Assembly (NCBI GenBank): GCA_024688095.1
Contig: JAILEJ010000135.1
Coordinates: 1 to 10,780 of the forward strand
DNA from: Butyrivibrio sp.
GTDB lineage: Bacteria > Bacillota > Clostridia > Lachnospirales > Lachnospiraceae
Reading direction: 5' to 3'
Length of the DNA stretch: 10,780 bases
Shown here: piece by piece, positions 7,315 through 10,780 of the stretch
Position numbering within the stretch: the stretch's first letter is position 1
Layout of the letters: the number at the start of each line of letters is the position of its first letter
Made by a program: the position numbers and the translations under genes
Notes under the pieces: model-generated
Told to the model about the DNA's origin: nothing
Databases searched by the model: none
Seen by the model: only the letters and a program-made list of their open reading frames with translations

Positions 7315-8415
7315 ATGCATAGAAAAACGGATTTTAATGGCGAATATCGTGAATGCATAGTTGAAAGGGCGCCGCAAAACAGATGGCTGGATGATCCAAA
7401 TGGTGTACCGCCAACGGATTTACCACAACAGTCTGTTATGGATGCATTTATAGATTCAAAAAGTTTAAAGGCAGATAAAAGTATATCAGGTGTCAAAGGA
7501 TATAAAAAAGCTGTCAGAAGAGCAAAACGAGATAAAAGAATTGAAAAAGGTGAAATATTTATAGGTACATTGATTGCTGCATTTTTTGCATTACTTTTTT
7601 TGACTCCTATTATTTTGACCGCGACCAATTCATTCATGTCAGCTTCAGAGATTAGTGCAAACTATGGTACTGTATTCCAAACAACAGATACTGGAGGAAA
7701 GGTTTATATATCAAAAACTGTAAATCTTAAATTCATACCTGATATGGTAAGTTTTACTCAGTATTACACAGTACTTTTTAAAAGCCCTGAGTACCTGATA
7801 AAATTTTGGAATTCAGTATTTTATGCGGTACCTATAGTAGTGTTTCAATTATTTATTGCTATGCTGGCTTCATATGGATTTGCTAGATATCATGGTAAAG
7901 TTAAGGATGTAATTTTCTTTTTATATATAATTTTAATGCTTATGCCTTATCAGGTTACCCTTGTTCCGAACTATATGGTTTCAAGCTGGCTAGGAATTCT
8001 TGATACAAGGTGGGCAATATGGCTTCCGGGAATATTTTCTCCATTTGCCGTATATCTTCTGACAAAGTTTATCAGAAGAATTCCTTTCGAGGTAATGGAA
8101 GCTGCAGAAATTGATGGAGCAGGAGAGTGGCAGATTTTTTCACAGGTTTGCATGCCACTTTGCAAGGGTGGAATCATTTCAATTTCTATTCTTGTATTTA
8201 TAGATTTTTGGAATATGGTTGAACAGCCACTAATATTATTGACTGATGATCAGATGTATCCATTGTCGGTATTTCTTTCAAAAATAAATTCCGGGGAAAT
8301 CAGTCTTGCATTTGCAGTTGCTGTTATTTATATGGTGCCACCTTTATTAATTTTCCTATATGGTGAGGAGTATCTTGTTCAGGGTATTTCTTATCAGGGA
8401 GGTATTAAGGGATAA
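7315..8415 (+). CDS. MalG-type ABC sugar transporter permease with long N-terminal extension
   Basis: This 366-residue permease is the MalG/UgpE-class partner of the upstream protein. Relative to a usual length of about 275-300, it has some 80 extra cytoplasmic residues: first a Pro/Asp/Trp-containing part (APQNRWLDDPNGVPP, 19-33), then a strongly basic stretch (62-78) before the first membrane helix (about 82-103). The EAA loop is canonical, EAAEIDGAGEWQIF (262-275) with MP following, unlike its partner. FWNMVEQPL (298-306) and the C-terminal YLVQGISYQGGIKG match the family end. The loop after helix 1 is somewhat long (about 106-160). The start is uncertain: no good ribosome binding site lies close to this ATG. 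GAGGG (7294-7298) is 16 bases away and better placed for an ATG at 7302 that encodes only three residues, so re-initiation is likely. No binding protein gene is adjacent. Confidence 0.9.
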   Translation: MHRKTDFNGEYRECIVERAPQNRWLDDPNGVPPTDLPQQSVMDAFIDSKSLKADKSISGVKGYKKAVRRAKRDKRIEKGEIFIGTLIAAFFALLFLTPIILTATNSFMSASEISANYGTVFQTTDTGGKVYISKTVNLKFIPDMVSFTQYYTVLFKSPEYLIKFWNSVFYAVPIVVFQLFIAMLASYGFARYHGKVKDVIFFLYIILMLMPYQVTLVPNYMVSSWLGILDTRWAIWLPGIFSPFAVYLLTKFIRRIPFEVMEAAEIDGAGEWQIFSQVCMPLCKGGIISISILVFIDFWNMVEQPLILLTDDQMYPLSVFLSKINSGEISLAFAVAVIYMVPPLLIFLYGEEYLVQGISYQGGIKG

Positions 8416-8442
8416 TAAAAAGTTTATTAAGAGGGATATGAT

Positions 8443-10134
8443 ATGTCAGAATTATCAGAATTAACACCACAAGAGAAAAAAGCTAATAGAAAAAAGGATA
8501 TCATTAAAGATATAGCAATTGCATTTCTTGCAATTATGCTGCTTCTTACTTTTTTCTCAAATACAATTATGAATTATTCACTTCCACAGGTTGCGACCCA
8601 GGAAATTACAAATGGTAAGATTTCTCCTCAGATCAGGGGAACAGGAACAGTGGAGGCTTCAGATCCATATTCTGTTAAAGTAACTGAAACCAGAGTCGTA
8701 AAAAGCGTCGCTGTTTCAGAAAATACTCATGTAGAAAAAGGTGATGTAATTTATTACCTTGAAGATCAGGAATCAACTGAACTTACAGAAGCACAGACAA
8801 AGCTTGATGAGCTAGAACTAGCATATCAGCAGGCTTTATTTGCTGGAGATGTTGATAATGAAACTATTACTTCTATTAGAAATGGTGATTCACCAACAAT
8901 GGATCAGTATCAGGCAATGCTCAATGCAGCAACTGAAAGATATGAAGCAGCACAGGATGCAGATAATGCTGCACAGGCAGTTATTGATAACCTTACAGCA
9001 CAGCAATCAATTGATGATGCTGAAAATGCATATAATCAGGCTACACCTGAATATGGTTCAGCACAGGCAACTTATGATTTGACAATTGTTTCTGCATCTT
9101 TAGAAACTATTTCAACTTCAATTAGCACTCTTGAATCAGATCTTTCAGAAGCAGAAACAAATCTTGCAAACTCTACAAAAGGAACCTCTGCTTATAAAAA
9201 ATATAAAAAGCAGATAAAAACTCTTGAATCACAGATTGCCAGTGCAGAAGCTGAAAAGAGTTCGCTTGAGTCACAGGAAAATAGTCTTAACGAGATTATA
9301 AATACAGCAACAAAAGATCAGGCCCAGATATCTACTTATACAGGTCAGCTTGATAATGTTTATTCTCAGAAACTTGCAGAAGCTAATCTTGCTAAAGAGA
9401 GAACAGCACTTGAGCTAACAAATGCAAGTAACGATAAAGACGATATATTAAAAACTATTAATGCTGAGCTTAGCCTTGTTAATCAGAGAGATGAAATCGA
9501 AAAGCAGCAGGAAGTAGTAGATAAACTCATTGAAGATTCTACAGGTGCTACAATTACTGCTCCTGTAACAGGAACAATAACTTCACTTGCATGCACAGCT
9601 GGTGAAAGTACTTCTTCTGAAGAAGCAGTAGCAGTAATTCAGGTTGATGGGAAAGCTATGACAACAAGCTTTTCTGTTACAAATGAACAAGCTGCAAAAC
9701 TTAAGGTTGGAGCAATTGCTCAGCCTCAGGATGCATGGTATTATACAGATTTCAAAGCAACACTTAAATCTATCTCAGCCGATTCTTCAGAACCTAATTC
9801 AAAGAAGGTTCTTAAATTTGAAATTGAGAGTACTGAAGTTACAAATGGTCAGACAATCAGTCTTGTTATTGGTGAAAGCAGTGTTGATTATGATCTTGTA
9901 GTACCAAATGGAGCAATTCGAGAAGATACAAATGGTAAGTTTATTTTAATCATAAGATCAAAATCAAGTCCGCTTAGTACCAGATATATTGCAACAAGAG
10001 TGGATGTTGAAGTACTCGCATCAGATGATACAAATTCAGCTATTTCAGGAAGTCTTGAAGGCTATGAATACGTTATTACAACATCATCAAGTCCTATTGA
10101 AGCTGGACAGCAGGTTAGATTGGCAAACTCATGA
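8443..10134 (+). CDS. HlyD/MacA-type membrane-anchored adaptor with very long hairpin
   Basis: This 563-residue protein is a periplasmic-adaptor-type (membrane fusion) subunit, of the kind that pairs with MacB-like ABC permeases; in a Gram-positive it would sit on the outer face of the membrane. It has a short charged cytoplasmic end, one membrane helix (about 23-45), a first lipoyl half (about 78-108, with VSENTHVEKGDVIYYLED), a hairpin region (about 110-365) rich in Ala, Gln, Glu and Ser, a second lipoyl half (ITAPVTGTITSLACTAGE, 371-388), a beta-barrel region (about 405-480), and a membrane-proximal part (about 485-563, with LVVPNGAIREDTNGKFI). The hairpin, about 255 residues, is long for this family and contains breaks (Gly/Pro near 135-152 and 200-205). 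GAGGGA (8431-8436) is 6 bases upstream of the ATG. It lies 27 bases after the permease stop and overlaps the next gene by ATGA. Confidence 0.9.
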   Translation: MSELSELTPQEKKANRKKDIIKDIAIAFLAIMLLLTFFSNTIMNYSLPQVATQEITNGKISPQIRGTGTVEASDPYSVKVTETRVVKSVAVSENTHVEKGDVIYYLEDQESTELTEAQTKLDELELAYQQALFAGDVDNETITSIRNGDSPTMDQYQAMLNAATERYEAAQDADNAAQAVIDNLTAQQSIDDAENAYNQATPEYGSAQATYDLTIVSASLETISTSISTLESDLSEAETNLANSTKGTSAYKKYKKQIKTLESQIASAEAEKSSLESQENSLNEIINTATKDQAQISTYTGQLDNVYSQKLAEANLAKERTALELTNASNDKDDILKTINAELSLVNQRDEIEKQQEVVDKLIEDSTGATITAPVTGTITSLACTAGESTSSEEAVAVIQVDGKAMTTSFSVTNEQAAKLKVGAIAQPQDAWYYTDFKATLKSISADSSEPNSKKVLKFEIESTEVTNGQTISLVIGESSVDYDLVVPNGAIREDTNGKFILIIRSKSSPLSTRYIATRVDVEVLASDDTNSAISGSLEGYEYVITTSSSPIEAGQQVRLANS

Positions 10135-10780
10135 TAAAAACACGTTTTCTTGAATTTATTAACAAAATAAAACATCTGCCATTAAAGCAGATCATAATTT
10201 TATCTGTTTGTGCAGTTTTGATCATAGTATATATGGTACTTGGATGGATAAGTACATCTATAATTGATTCTCTTGTTGATCAAAATGAAGGAGACAGGTG
10301 GGAAAATGACGAAACGGAAATGGCTCAGATAAATGTATATTTTACTGAGCAAAATGCTGTTTCAGAGTCAGACATTCAGAAATTTGAATATAATTTGACT
10401 CAAAATCTCACTGGCGCAGATTTGGTTGCAGATACTTCTGAAAATTCATCAAGTAGAATTTATGCAGACTGTTATAGTTCATCTGGATCTGCAACTATAG
10501 TTCATGGTACAAAAGCACTTGAGGTTTCTGCTTATGGTGTTGGTGGTGACTTTTTTATGTTTCATCCGCTTACACTTATTAGTGGATCATATTTTACAAG
10601 TGACAGTATGATGGAAGATAACATCGTAATAGATGAAATAACAGCATGGCAGTTATTTGGTTCATCTAATATTGTTGGTGAACAGGTTCTTATAGGTGAT
10701 GTTCCGCATTTTATATCCGGTGTTGTCAGAAATGATGATGACAAGTTTTCAAAAGCAGCTGGTCTTACTGGAGCAATTGT
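10131..10780 (+). CDS. MacB/FtsX-type ABC permease, N-terminal part (runs off window)
   Basis: An open frame runs from the ATG at 10131 to the window end with no stop (216 full codons). It overlaps the adaptor stop by ATGA, so the two are translationally coupled. The protein begins with a short basic end, a membrane helix at about 20-40 (IIILSVCAVLIIVYMVLGW) and then an extracellular region. Residues from about 135 match the MacB periplasmic core domain (PF12704) pattern: DFFMFHPLTLISGSYF, then NIVIDEITAWQLFGSSNIVGEQVLIG and HFISGVVRND, the usual 'large gap, high-affinity state, GVV' arrangement. The missing 3' part should carry three more membrane helices (FtsX domain). No ATPase domain is seen in what is present, so the ATPase is probably a separate gene downstream, as in YknXYZ-type systems. 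The adaptor next door is its expected partner. Substrate unknown. Confidence 0.85.
   Translation, partial: MIKTRFLEFINKIKHLPLKQIIILSVCAVLIIVYMVLGWISTSIIDSLVDQNEGDRWENDETEMAQINVYFTEQNAVSESDIQKFEYNLTQNLTGADLVADTSENSSSRIYADCYSSSGSATIVHGTKALEVSAYGVGGDFFMFHPLTLISGSYFTSDSMMEDNIVIDEITAWQLFGSSNIVGEQVLIGDVPHFISGVVRNDDDKFSKAAGLTGAI

Noticed and set aside
7197..7637. 146-residue open frame on the - strand over the permease junction
   Set aside because: Its hydrophobic stretches are the complement of membrane helices in the + strand permeases; no independent evidence of coding.
6325..8415. Assignment of a specific sugar to the importer
   Set aside because: Permease sequence alone does not show substrate, and the binding protein and any catabolic genes are outside the window.
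10562..10744. 60-residue open frame on the - strand near the window end
   Set aside because: It sits opposite the MacB-type permease frame, which has clear domain features and is coupled to the upstream gene.

Overview
The window looks like chromosomal DNA of a low-GC, anaerobic Gram-positive bacterium, most likely a Lachnospiraceae-type Clostridia (Butyrivibrio/Roseburia/Lachnospira group). This is inferred from the AT-rich, A/T-ending codon use, strong GGAGG-type ribosome binding sites, and the gene families: an FtsA-domain protein beside coaE, a WalJ/YycJ hydrolase, a UPF0237-UPF0210 pair, and MalF/MalG-type permeases. All genes read on the + strand. I see no RNA genes, insertion sequences, CRISPR arrays or prophage genes.

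Region 1 (1-3425) is a tightly packed housekeeping run. It holds the 3' end of polA (DNA polymerase I), coaE (dephospho-CoA kinase, start overlapping the polA stop), and a 728-residue FtsA/actin-fold ATPase with a long, unusual C-terminal extension built from VNGK-type modules. A stem-loop at 3435-3470 closes this run.

Region 2 (3509-6110) has three genes with short AT-rich gaps: a WalJ/YycJ-family metallo-beta-lactamase-fold hydrolase, a small ACT-domain protein (UPF0237), and a UPF0210 PFL-like protein. The last two are a recurring pair of unknown function. A strong intrinsic terminator follows at 6123-6161.

Region 3 (6162-10780) opens with a 5' regulatory region carrying an extended -10 promoter. 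It then reads as one operon: a MalF-type permease, a MalG-type permease, a membrane-anchored HlyD/MacA-type adaptor with a very long hairpin domain, and the start of a MacB/FtsX-type permease that runs off the window. The last two genes overlap by ATGA. Sugar-importer permeases with charged cytoplasmic extensions, joined in one operon with a MacAB-like adaptor and permease, are the most interesting part of the window. No substrate-binding protein or ATPase gene is visible, so these must lie downstream or elsewhere.
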